Below are positions 10,590 through 18,710 of a stretch of 18,710 bases of DNA, one piece after another. A program made the translations under genes and the position numbers. This DNA is from Chromera velia (lineage: Eukaryota > Sar > Chromeraceae). The stretch spans positions 1 to 18,710 of the forward strand of contig JAHBMJ010000793.1 of NCBI GenBank assembly GCA_018398765.1. The letters are read 5' to 3'. The first letter of the stretch is position 1; the number at the start of each line of letters is the position of its first letter. The notes under the pieces are model-generated. The model ran no database searches, was not told where the DNA came from, and worked only from the letters and a program-made list of their open reading frames with translations.

Positions 10590-12586
10590 TCAGCCAGCAT
10601 AGCCGCCGAGCATCCAGGGGGGAAGCGGGTAGAAGGGCACAGAGAACGCACTAGGAGTGGGGTTGGAAGGGTTGGAGAAGAAGGTGAGTCCGCCATTTCC
10701 CAGAGACGTCATCATGGGAAGTGAGCTGAAGGAAGGCGAGGGGGACACGGAAGCGGGGGAGAGGGAAGAAGAGGCAACAGCCGGCTGCTGTGTGGTGTCG
10801 AGCGGCTCCTCCTGAACAGACGCCCCCCCGAGTTGGTTCTCGAGCCACTGGCCGATTCTAGAGGAGGAACCCCTCAGGTTGAGCCCCTCGAAGGACCCTG
10901 AGCCTGAGAGGGAGTTGCCGTTTCTGAACCGATCGAGAGTGGACGAAAAGGGGGAACCGTTGTTGAAGGCTCCAGAAAAGGAGTCGAAGAGGTTGGAGAA
11001 GAGGGAAGGGGCGGCGGAGAAGGAGGAGGACTGGAAGGGGGAGGCAAATGGGCTGATGGACTCGGGCTCCATGACGGACACAGCGGCGGCGGCGGGAGTA
11101 GAGGAGGACGGTGACGGAGTGGAGGATCCAGCGAGGATCTCCTGAGCAGTTTGGGTGGTCTCAGTCTCCTGGAGGCGTCTGCCGAATCCTCCGAAGAAGT
11201 TGGTCTTCTTGTCCTTCAGGCCACCGAAACCGAAAGAGGGGAAACCTCCAAACAGGCTGCCCTTGCCCTTCTCCTTGGCGTCTCCACCGAAGCCGTCTCC
11301 TCCAAGTCCGTTGCCTCCGATGCCGTCTCCTCCGAGAGGACCGCCGTATCCAGGGCCACCTGCATTCGCGAGGATAGATTCATGGTGAACAACTGGAACG
11401 ACCCATGCAACGACTGAATCGGACAGAACAACAGAGGTGATGTGACAACCAAAGGAAAAAGGCTGTTTGAAGGAAAAGAGAGGCCCCTTGACTCACCATA
11501 GCCAGGGCCTCCGAATCCGTCTCCTGCCTCAACCTTGTCTCCCCCCTTCTTGCCAAAGAGGTCGAAACCACCGAAGCCACCGAACCCTCCACGAAGGAGA
11601 GATCCCTTGCCCTTGCCCTTGCTCTTGGCATCACCGCCGACACCGTCTCCTCCAAGGCCATCTCCTCCAACACCAGTACCTCCATGAGGACCGCCATACC
11701 CAGGGCCACCGTAGCCGGGGCCTCCGAAGCCGTCTCCAGCCTCAGCACCGACGTCCTTCTCCTTCCCCTTGCCGCCGAAGAGACCACCGAGGAGAGAGGG
11801 GAACTTGGGGCTCTTGGAAGAGGCGTCTCCTCCAATGCCGTCTCCTCCGAGAGCGTTGCCTCCGATGCCGTCTCCTCCATCCGGTCCTCCGTATCCAGGC
11901 CCACCTGCACACGTATACAAGAGAGAGATGGACAAGGACATGAGCAGTGGCATGGAATTGTGTCAGATCTCTCACGGGGGGAGGAAGGGCAAGAGACACC
12001 AACCCGTTCTCTGAGGGAGGGCTGAAAGAACGGATGGAAGGGAGAAGAGAGCTAGAACACAGAGGTGTGCGACTTGCGTAGTTATCAACACCCTCGACCT
12101 CACTGACCATAGGCAGGGCCTCCGTATCCATCCCCAGCAGCAGGAGGCGCCGGAGAACCTCCACAGAGGGGGAGCCAAGAGGGGCAGCCGCCGAAGAGCC
12201 CTCCAGACCTCTTGGTGGAAGCATCACCTCCAACACCGTCTCCTCCAATTGCGTTGCCTCCGATGCCGGTGCCACCACCAGGTCCACCGTAACCAGGACC
12301 ACCTGCAATGAGCATGAACAAGGACACATGACTTGATGGATGAACACGAAGACCGTCCGCATTCCTGCAGCTGAAGCGACAACGCAAGAGGGCAAGAGCA
12401 GACTGAAGAGACGTGGAGATGTAGTAGAAGAGACTCACCGTAGGCAGGGCCACCATAGCCGTTACCAGCGCCACCACCAGCAGGGACAGGGACGGGAACA
12501 GGTACAACGACCTCTTCCTTCTTGGTGCCCGACACAAGGGAGGGGACAACCACAGAAGCGCAAACGAGAAGACTCTTGAGCTGCAT
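10590..12586 (-). CDS. Secreted glycine-rich repeat protein, four exons
   Basis: Exons on the minus strand are 12586-12439, 12302-12108, 11904-11497 and 11359-10590, total 1521 bases, 506 residues. Donors are GTGAGT, GTCAGT and GTGAGT, acceptors all end in GCAG, and every intron splits a glycine codon as G/GT. The protein starts MQLKSLLVCASVVVPSLVSG, a good signal peptide, then a short Lys-Glu and Val-Pro stretch. Next come four units of about 65-70 residues. Each opens GGPGYGGP, continues with GIGGNAxGGDGxGGDA-like Gly/Asp repeats, and has a Lys/Ser/Phe linker (LFGG, KGKGS). Three end in AGDGxGGPxYG; the last has no such end. The C-terminal 220 or so residues are Ser/Phe/Pro/Asn-rich and end LPPWMLGGYAG. 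I infer an extracellular structural, wall or matrix protein; no enzyme motif is present. The gene family is otherwise unrecognised. Confidence 0.88.
11235..12302 (-). repeat. Four-unit internal repeat of the glycine-rich protein
   Basis: Unit 1 is exactly exon 2. Units 2 and 3 both lie in exon 3, joined without an intron by GDGFGGPGYGGPGYGGP, where the unit-end and unit-start motifs meet. Unit 4 opens exon 4, lacks the AGDG end motif and passes directly into the C-terminal tail. The pattern points to duplication of a phase 1-1 exon, with one intron missing inside exon 3. Confidence 0.75.
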
Positions 12587-12974
12587 GTTGTATCTGTCTG
12601 TTGTTCACGTGATACTAAGAGAATGAAAAGGGGGTGTTGCAAACAACCGTTGTCAAGAAGTTAAAGGACTGAAGGCTGGTTTGTACAAGTGTCAACAAGC
12701 AAGATACATTCAATGGTGGTTCTGTGAAGCGAGAGGGCAAGTTGAATTCTGTTGGATTTCTAAAGCTTAGCATCGCAAGCAATTGTTGATCGATGAAACA
12801 CGCTGGTGCGTGCTGTGTTGCAAGGTGTTGCGAGATGTTGCGAGCGGCTCGCTATATGCAGGGCTCGCGTTCCGGAGCTCGCTGCTGGAGCTAGGTGTTT
12901 GCGTTCCACGGATGCATGCATATGCGGCATGGGCTTAATTGCATGCGGGCCCAAATTAACTTCCGCGGATCCGA
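12587..12974 (-). promoter_or_regulatory. 5' flank of the glycine-rich gene
   Basis: This is the upstream side of the minus-strand gene starting at 12586. A palindromic CACGTG lies at 12606-12611, about 20 bases before the start codon. Further up are GTTGC-rich direct repeats (12815-12845), a near-palindrome GCGAGCGGCTCGC, and TGCATGC-type palindromes near 12912 and 12941. No TATA box or start site can be assigned. The sites are listed because of their position, not because of proven function. Confidence 0.35.
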
Positions 12975-13475
12975 TTACTGACGCACGCAGTCATACCAGA
13001 GCCGATTAAAATTGCTGCCTTCATGCAAGCCTGCACAAAACCAGCTAGGACAGGGTGAGTCAGAAACTATTCGAAGAATGAAGACTTGCCATCGAAGAGA
13101 GTATTGCACGACATGTTCTGCAAAAGGCTGACCGTTTTTTTTTTCTGTTTGTGGAAGTCGTTTCTTTTGGGGGTGCAATTGTGGCAAGGAAACTGACTCT
13201 GCGGCGCTCTTTCTCTTCTGCCGTCTCCCGGAGAAGAGGTGTCTAGCGCCTCTGCCAAGGTCAGCAAAAAGATGCGCCAGGATCACTTCTCCATACTTCT
13301 TCTGCACAGGCTTCATGGCTTTTCTAGATTTTAGTGACGTGCAGGTCTCGGCCCGCTTGCTGCCTTTCGGTGCCCGGAGGAACTCTTTCGGGAGGATCTT
13401 TTCCTCCGTCTCCCTTTCCTTGGTCAGCTGTTGCACCACAAGTCTGTGTATGAATGCTCTGTATGGTACGGACTA
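12975..13475 (-). CDS. Weak candidate coding region, unknown basic protein
   Basis: A minus-strand frame runs from just after a TAG near 13476 to a TAA at 12977-12975. Its first 100 codons are charged and protein-like (KPVQKKYGEVILAHLFADLG; KERETEEKILPKEF). There is no ATG at its 5' end. An AG acceptor precedes it, and 5' of it an ATG at 13597 opens a 31-codon frame (METNNTMSQNLP...) about 45 bases after a GATATAAG box. A GTCAGT donor at 13197 and TTTTGCAG acceptor ending at 13118 could define an 80-base intron; splicing it gives a TGA soon after, near 13064. The model is incomplete and may be a gene fragment. Confidence 0.27.
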
Positions 13476-13597
13476 GTCCAATTCTCTTTCTTGCGCATTC
13501 TTTAGTCTGCCTTCAATCGTTCCCTTGAATTCCATTGCACACTTGCACCGTCGCCGCTCATGGGCAGATTCTGTGACATTGTGTTGTTAGTCTCCAT

Positions 13598-14529
13598 GGA
13601 ATCGAGTGAGGAGGAGCTCGTCAGAATACTTATATCAGCCCCTTTTGTAGTAGCCTGCTCTACCCTGTTTTGAAACCGTCTCTTCTCTCATTCTCTTCTT
13701 GTTGCTCAATGAAATGTGCGTACAGGCTTGGAGCCTTCTACGGTGTGTCTCGGCCGGTGTTAGCAGACTTAAATTCCAGTCTTTAAAACAGGAAGAAAGG
13801 GGTGCAGTTGGAGTCCTAGAAGCTCTGAAAGGCAATGGAGAAGGGATGAAAGGACAGAAATGATCGAGAGGGGGAGACGGAACCGCCTGTAGAGGGAAGT
13901 AGAAAGAAGAGAAGGAGGTAACACCAGTGGCAAGAGGAGTTTGCAGAGAGAAAAGGGAAGGACAAAGAGGAAGACTGCACACCGAGGCTCTGTTCAAATT
14001 CTTGATGAATAAAGGGCATAGTGCGGTGGATGAGTTTCTGGGGAGGGCGGCGTTCAGAAGAAGAGTGTTCAAGGAAAGCCTAGGAAGGTACGCACCTGGA
14101 AGCTCGTTAGATGAAACAGTGTTGGCACAGAGAGGCACGGAGTAATCACAAAAAGAAAGGGAGGAACGGAAAAAAGAAAAGAAGAGTACAAGATCATGCA
14201 TCCTGCAAGCGATGGAAGCAGGAAGACAGCTGAGAAAGGGAGAAGGGGAAATCGCTGAGAGAAGAATGGAAAGAGGGCGTGCACAAATCCAAAACGTCCT
14301 TTCGTCCTGTGTCATTGGCTAGGTCATTGGATCGATTTTTGGAGCAGTCCCTTCTGAGCAGCCTATGCATAGACCACAGAATGCAAAGCGCAGACATTGT
14401 TAGCGGCCTGGGAAGCCAGGCGGGCTAGCAGGCGGGCCACGGGGTGTGGTCTGAGCCTCAGCGATGAGGTACACCCTAGGTACACCCCCCTGCCGTTTGC
14501 GGGGGCGACCTCTATAAGACAAAACGGCG
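13598..14529. other. Purine-rich interval and GC-rich segment without a supported gene
   Basis: Bases 13790-14290 are purine-rich on the plus strand, so the minus strand gives a long Ser/Leu/Pro/Phe-rich frame that I regard as pyrimidine-rich noncoding sequence. A plus-strand frame at 13927-14145 (HTEALFKFLMNKGHSAVDEF near its middle) has better composition but no supporting signals. Bases 14400-14520 are GC-rich with repeated GGCGGGC and a GGTACACC repeat around CCTAGG, then CTATAAG at 14512. Confidence 0.4.
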
Positions 14530-14834
14530 ACAGTGCTCTAAGGGACCACTAAATCACTCATCACTTATCACTCGTGTTATATGATTTACTAGATGATTTA
14601 TAAATTGATAAATACATAAAACTTTAAAAATTTCCTAGAAAATTCCCTTTAATTTTTCTATTTAATATTAGCCAGCATCATCTGGCAGCATGTGAGCAAC
14701 ATGATGCTTTTAGCTAATTAATTCAAAAGTTGGAACGTGCCTAAACATGCAGATACATGCTGCATGCAGACTTAGTTTTGTTAATTGCATGAATTAACTA
14801 GTGAATTAAGTTTCAAAATCATAAGAAAGAAAAC

Positions 14835-14884
14835 ATATTAAAAAGGTTTGTAGGCGTCGATCGGCTTAAAAACCCTTTTAATAT
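14835..14884. repeat. Imperfect inverted repeat (15-base arms, GC-rich loop)
   Basis: Left arm ATATTAAAAAGGTTT (14835-14849) pairs with AAACCCTTTTAATAT (14870-14884) with one mismatch. The 20-base loop GTAGGCGTCGATCGGCTTAA is much richer in GC than the arms. It could be a hairpin, a transposon-related structure or chance in AT-rich DNA. Confidence 0.6.
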
Positions 14885-15132
14885 TTTTTTTTTTGTCAAT
14901 CCTATAAAGTCAAACACTAAAAGTTAAACAGTGGTTGTTTGAGTGTTGCACAAGTGTGATCATCATGTGTTCTGCAACTTTTAAACTGTTGTTAAGTGTT
15001 GTTAACCTAAAAAAAAAAAAATCTCCCCCTAGATCTCCCCCTTTATACAGGATAATGATATATTAGCTATTATTAGGTTCTCCCCAGATCCTGGTTTGAA
15101 TATACGTCGCATAGTACGTACGTCGTGCATGT

Positions 15133-15207
15133 CGAACGCTGGGCATTAGGGCAGGATCGAGGGGATTAGCCTAATCCTCCAAACAATAATCCTATCTTAT
15201 CCTATAT
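15133..15207 (+). repeat. Dispersed repeat, copy in block C
   Basis: Shares GGCATTAGGGCAGGA (one difference), AATCCTCCAAACAATAATCC and a CCTAT pentamer run with the minus strand of 3872-3941. Between the two conserved parts this copy has a longer insert containing the perfect palindrome GGATTAG-C-CTAATCC. Orientation is opposite to the block A copy. Confidence 0.65.
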
Positions 15208-15384
15208 AGTTGAAGAAAAAATGAAAAGTATTTAAGTTTTTTTCCTTTTTGAGTGCATACCCTAGAAGCGCCCGGATCTTTCAACGACTAGTTCAACGAT
15301 CGACTACCCTAATATGATGGAGATGATTTGGAGCTTTGGATCTCTCCAAAATAGGTTTGGATATCCACACTTCACATTTGGAGC

Positions 15385-17838
15385 CTACTGTTTTACATAT
15401 TGAAACACTTGATCTAAACCACCAAGCAGCTCTCGCGCTCTGTCAGCGCGAAGTATCACAACCTCATCAACGTAACTTACGTAAGAGTCACCCTTTGAAT
15501 CTGAAGGAGCCAGCACCACCCCACGGATCTGCACTCCTGACTTCTTTTTCTCCTGCTCCGCTTGAATCCCCTTAACCACCTCTCCAAGTCCTTCTGCTTT
15601 CATTTGAACCTTGTCTCCGCTCTTGTCGGTAATTTCGATCAAGACGACCTTCTCACCGTCGGACGTACGGTACCATATGTTGCACCGGGGGTGCGAGAAA
15701 AACTTCTCATCCTTTTCCTCATCTGCAAAAAACATGACGTCTGTCTCCAGCTGGGAGACGTCGGTGATGCTGTCGAACTTGGTCGGGTCTTGACCGGGAA
15801 AGATCCGGCCTTTCTTCTTGATATCGCTGCACTTGAACGGACAGTCGATCTTCCCAAACTTAAGCTCCCCGTACAAGGCCGCCTGGGTGCTGAGGGCCCA
15901 CAAATACGACCTCTCAAGCGGGGTACCTGCAAAAAGTGCAAACCATGCACGGTACACAACACAAACACATGCAGCACAGACTTAGTCTGATCAGAAACAG
16001 AAGAGACCAAATTTGACAAAAAGGAGCCGCAGTTGCGAATCAATGCAGAAAATGCACAAAAGAGGCGTGCAACAAAACGGCATCAACGCACAAAGTGACT
16101 CTCCAAAACACAAAGCGACGCGTGGAAGACGTTCCTCTCAAAGAGTAAGCTTCCTCAGATACAATCAAGCTGTCAAGCGGCGCACCACCATTGCAAGGAT
16201 GAAAATGAGGTCCAGCACGTGAATCAAACAAAGACTCTCTCTCTCGCTCTCCTTTTCTCTCTTTCCCTCCCTCTCTCTCCCTCCCTGCCCCCCCCTCTCT
16301 CTCCCTACCTATCTATCAATTTGTCTTGTCTCTCTCTCCTCACTCTCCCCCCTCCGGTTTGTCTCGAGTCCTTCTATCTATCCGCATGTCTGTCTGCCCG
16401 GTTCTGCCTGTCTGTCTGTTTGTCTGCCTGTCTGTCGGTTTCCATCTCTGCTTTCTCATCTGTCTGCTTACGCGTTAGCCTAGCATCAAAAACTCCAAAA
16501 GTGAATACAAGAAGACGCTGCAATACACCTGCATCCAAGAAGAACGAAGTCTGGTTGCACTCAAACAACCGACCGCAGAAAGAAAGAACTGGTCGAATGA
16601 ATGGCGACACACATACCTGCAATGAGCGGGAATGCGGGATCAAATTGTGCTTTGAAGTGTTTTGCACCTTTCACGTATACCTTCTGCAGCTGGGGCTCGT
16701 CATCAGGCGGCTTCGCTGATAGAAAGTGAGAGAGGGGGGCTGTGAGGAGATCCTCTCGTCGCGATCCCAATACGATCAGGTCACTCACTCGGCGAACTCC
16801 GGCCACTTCCTCTTCGTACATCCCACACAGCATCCTGGCAACGTGCTTGTCCACCTCCCTCATATGGTCCTCGGAAAATTCATCGAGCAAGCCCTCTGAG
16901 AAGGAGTCCGCTGCCGTTCGTAGCTTCTCCTTCCTGTCTGTGGCGTGCGTGCTGGAGCAGGCGACCTTCAGGTCGTCAGAAAGCTGAACGACCTTCCTCT
17001 CGAACAGACCATCGATTTGAGGCACGTGCAAAAACGCTAGCCTCTCCTGAAGCGCCAGCGCAAATCGGAGCTTCAGATTCGCAATCAAGCGCTGTATGTC
17101 TTGGTCGTCTGAAGTCTGTTTCAGCTCCAGAAAGTCGCGAAAGCCCGTCAGGGGGTCTGTCCGCCCGCTACAGAGCCGAGGTGCAGAAGGACCTGCAAGG
17201 TGCCTCATGACCAGCTCAACATCTATCCGAGGACAGACAACGGGCCAGCGGCAGGTAACAGACGCCGAGCCTGGGGGACTGAGGGGCGGTGGCTCGACGT
17301 ACGTGGCCACCACGACGGCCTGGCTGCCGCCGAACACGAACATCGCACCCTGGAAGAACGCAGCGCCGGGGTCATTCTCCTCATTGTCGGGGTCATTGTC
17401 CTCATTGGTGCAAGGGCACATTTTCCTGTGCTCGTCCAAATGGATGAGAACCTTGGCGTTCGCACCCAGATTCCGGTCCAATAAGCTTATCATCTCGTCT
17501 CTTGAATCATCGATTGAGGGGAGATCAGAAGGTCCGACCGGCACTTCGTACGGCCCTATCCGGTCAGGCTCTTCCAGAAGGATCCTCATGCACTCGACAG
17601 CAAACTTCGCCCCTTGCTCTTCGGCGCTGAAGCTGTTGTCGAGAAGGGGGGTCTTTTCGGAGAGTCCAAATGTCCGGCTCTCATTGTTGTCAAAGGCGAT
17701 GTACAGATAGTGGGTGAAATAGTCTGATGCGAGGAAGGCTGGCAGGACACTGGAGGTCTTTCCAGAACACCCGGGCGCACAGACATACTTGATCTCAATG
17801 CGTTGTCCCGTCTGATAAAACTTCAGCATCTCTGTCAT
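15385..17838 (-). CDS. Crinkler/RHS-type (CR) protein: P-loop NTPase plus putative REase-fold domain
   Basis: Two exons on the minus strand, 17838-16617 and 15926-15385, join through a 690-base intron (donor GTATGT, acceptor TTTTTGCAG). The split glycine codon keeps phase, giving 587 residues. Exon 1 holds a P-loop NTPase: Walker A APGCSGKT at residues 21-28, Walker B-like VLIHLDE at 130-136, and AVVVATYVEPP, a possible sensor strand. Exon 2 (from residue 408) has HPRCNIWYRTSDGEKVVLIE followed by ITDKSGDKVQMKAEGL, which resembles the D...Q/ExT/K core of the restriction-endonuclease-like domain in CR proteins. The expected acidic residue seems to be Asn490, so nuclease activity is doubtful. 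The P-loop lies unusually near the start. A TAG acceptor just before GACCTTTTC at 17850 suggests an upstream exon, so the N-terminus (often a targeting header in this family) is probably missing. Family assignment rests on motif order and is moderately sure. Confidence 0.72.
16228..16470. repeat. CT-rich and TCTG microsatellite inside the CR gene intron
   Basis: CTCTCTCTC and CCCTCCCTC tracts (16233-16350) are followed by TCTG tetramer arrays (16388-16440). It lies wholly in the 690-base intron, on the purine-rich strand with respect to transcription, and explains the long low-complexity frames seen here on both strands. Confidence 0.8.
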
Positions 17839-17841
17839 CAC

Positions 17842-18593
17842 GAAAAGGTCCTAAACACACCCCCAGTACGGGAGTGTATGCAACTTAACGCACACCCCAG
17901 ACACGAGTCTCACGGGGAGAGAATTCTTATACGTCGTTGGGTCTCTGTATAATCCACAGTGATTCGCGGGGGGAGGGTACTTCTGGAGACGTGCATCAAG
18001 AAGGTGTTCGAGGTTCACAAACCTTCCTGCCTCTCCACTTGCTGTTTCTCTTGTTCGCTCAGCTGCAGTCGTGTAGATCCTTCAAGAAATGTCCTTTCCT
18101 GAACCTCAGAGCAAAACCCGACCCTGAAGGGACGATGATGCAGAACAAGAGGGTCAGACAAAACATATTAATAAGTTGCGGAGACGGCAAAAAGGAAGGC
18201 TGTTGGAAGGGTAGAAACGACGCAAAAGACTGACTAGACCACGGCTGGTGGAGCTGAGGTCATGCCGAGTGCCACGAAGTGGGAGACCGTGTATATACGT
18301 GAAGAAAAAACAGATAGTGGATCCAGTAGTCTGTGCTGGCAATGGCCCGGAAAGCATGGGATGCAGGATGGATGCAGGATACCCATGGATACCCCCTTCG
18401 CAAGCATTTCGCAAGCTCAAGGGGTATGCCGGGGCCCTGACGGGTCGAGGAGAATTTAAGAGCGATAAAGGAGCCGGTATAAATTTGCGCGCCCCATGCG
18501 TGCCCCTCAAGCATGCATGCATGATTTGCGGGGCCATGCATGCACAAGATACCCCCTCAAAGTAGGGGGGGCCCTGCCCCCCTGTCAAAGTCA
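17842..18593 (-). other. 5' flank of the CR-type gene with a possible upstream exon
   Basis: A minus-strand frame with no ATG runs from 18167 to a TGA at 18017-18015 and includes LSEQEKQQVERQEG, a charged helix-like stretch, followed by a GTTTGT donor candidate. It could be an upstream exon of the CR gene, but its phase (1) does not fit the phase 0 acceptor near 17850, so I leave it unjoined. The rest (18240-18593) is GC-rich, with GGATGCAGGAT and ATACCC repeats around 18360-18395 and GCATGCATGC palindromes at 18509-18520 and 18535-18543. Confidence 0.3.
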
Positions 18594-18698
18594 AGCTCCG
18601 CCGCCCGCCAGGACCACCCTAGGCTTAAAGCCCTCAGGACCCTACGAATGTCTTGCCCCCCCTACCCCCCCCTCGAGATCCAGCTCCGCCGCCCTCCA
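18594..18698 (+). repeat. Direct repeat pair AGCTCCGCCGCCCxCCA
   Basis: AGCTCCGCCGCCCGCCA at 18594-18610 recurs with one change at 18682-18698, 88 bases later. C-rich runs lie just before both copies. It may be the beginning of a tandem array or a repeat element continuing past the right edge. Confidence 0.6.
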
Positions 18699-18710
18699 AC
18701 TCTCTTTGTC

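Larger units (their letters stand above)
14530..15330. other. AT-rich block C
   Basis: AT-rich, no coding region. It carries several inverted repeats: AGCATCAT (14674-14681) with ATGATGCT (14701-14708); 15-base arms at 14835-14849 and 14870-14884; and GGATTAG-C-CTAATCC at 15163-15177. An A13 run followed by two ATCTCCCCCT units lies near 15009-15042. The dispersed repeat shared with block A is at 15133-15207. It separates the candidate minus gene from the 3' end of the CR-type gene. Confidence 0.6.

Noticed and set aside
11151-12025. Several plus-strand frames rich in Pro, Arg or Ser
   Set aside because: Antisense shadows of the glycine-rich repeats.
13635-14315. 226-codon minus-strand open frame
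   Set aside because: Pyrimidine-rich composition giving Ser/Leu/Pro runs; no start or splice support and no recognisable domain.
15085-15105. GGTTTGAAT as a tRNA T-loop or SINE B box
   Set aside because: No matching A box, acceptor stem or cloverleaf around it.
15562-15990. 142-codon plus-strand frame opposite CR exon 2
   Set aside because: Shadow of the minus-strand coding exon, which has the motif and splice support.
16219-16719. Plus-strand frame with Leu/Ser/Cys runs
   Set aside because: Lies in the CT and TCTG microsatellite of the CR gene intron.

Overview
The window looks like nuclear DNA of an intron-rich protist. The best guess is a chromerid alga (Chromera velia or a relative). 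The guess rests on three things: a large leucine-rich-repeat gene of the ribonuclease-inhibitor type, frequent TGCATGC palindromes as in apicomplexan relatives, and roughly balanced GC broken by short AT-rich blocks. It is an inference from style, not a database match. No tRNA, rRNA, CRISPR array or bacterial operon was seen.

Layout, left to right. Bases 2-1099 (+) hold the end of a charged, glutamine-rich coiled-coil coding sequence with four in-frame stops, probably a pseudogene. Bases 1100-2889 hold nothing convincing. Bases 2890-3640 are a GA polypurine microsatellite split by one N at 3280, with about 240 identical bases on both sides, which is probably an assembly artefact. An AT-rich block (3690-4150) and a CG-alternating tract follow. 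A multi-exon leucine-rich-repeat gene occupies 5107-9095 (+), followed by a second AT-rich block (9096-9780). A secreted glycine-rich repeat protein is encoded on the minus strand in four exons (12586 down to 10590). Bases 12975-13600 (-) hold a weak candidate gene. A third AT-rich block (14530-15330) precedes a two-exon minus-strand gene (17838 down to 15385). That gene encodes a P-loop NTPase joined to a putative PD-(D/E)xK nuclease-like domain, as in Crinkler/RHS-type (CR) proteins. The right end is GC-rich flank with short repeats.

I rebuilt the three main genes by matching splice sites and reading phase across exons. All eight well-supported introns are phase 1. Several use the donor GTCAGT instead of GTAAGT or GTGAGT. 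In the leucine-rich-repeat gene four introns cut successive repeats at the same position. In the glycine-rich gene the introns bound a duplicated unit. Both genes therefore look built by exon-module duplication. No shared pathway links the genes; the leucine-rich-repeat and CR genes both belong to families that often expand and vary.
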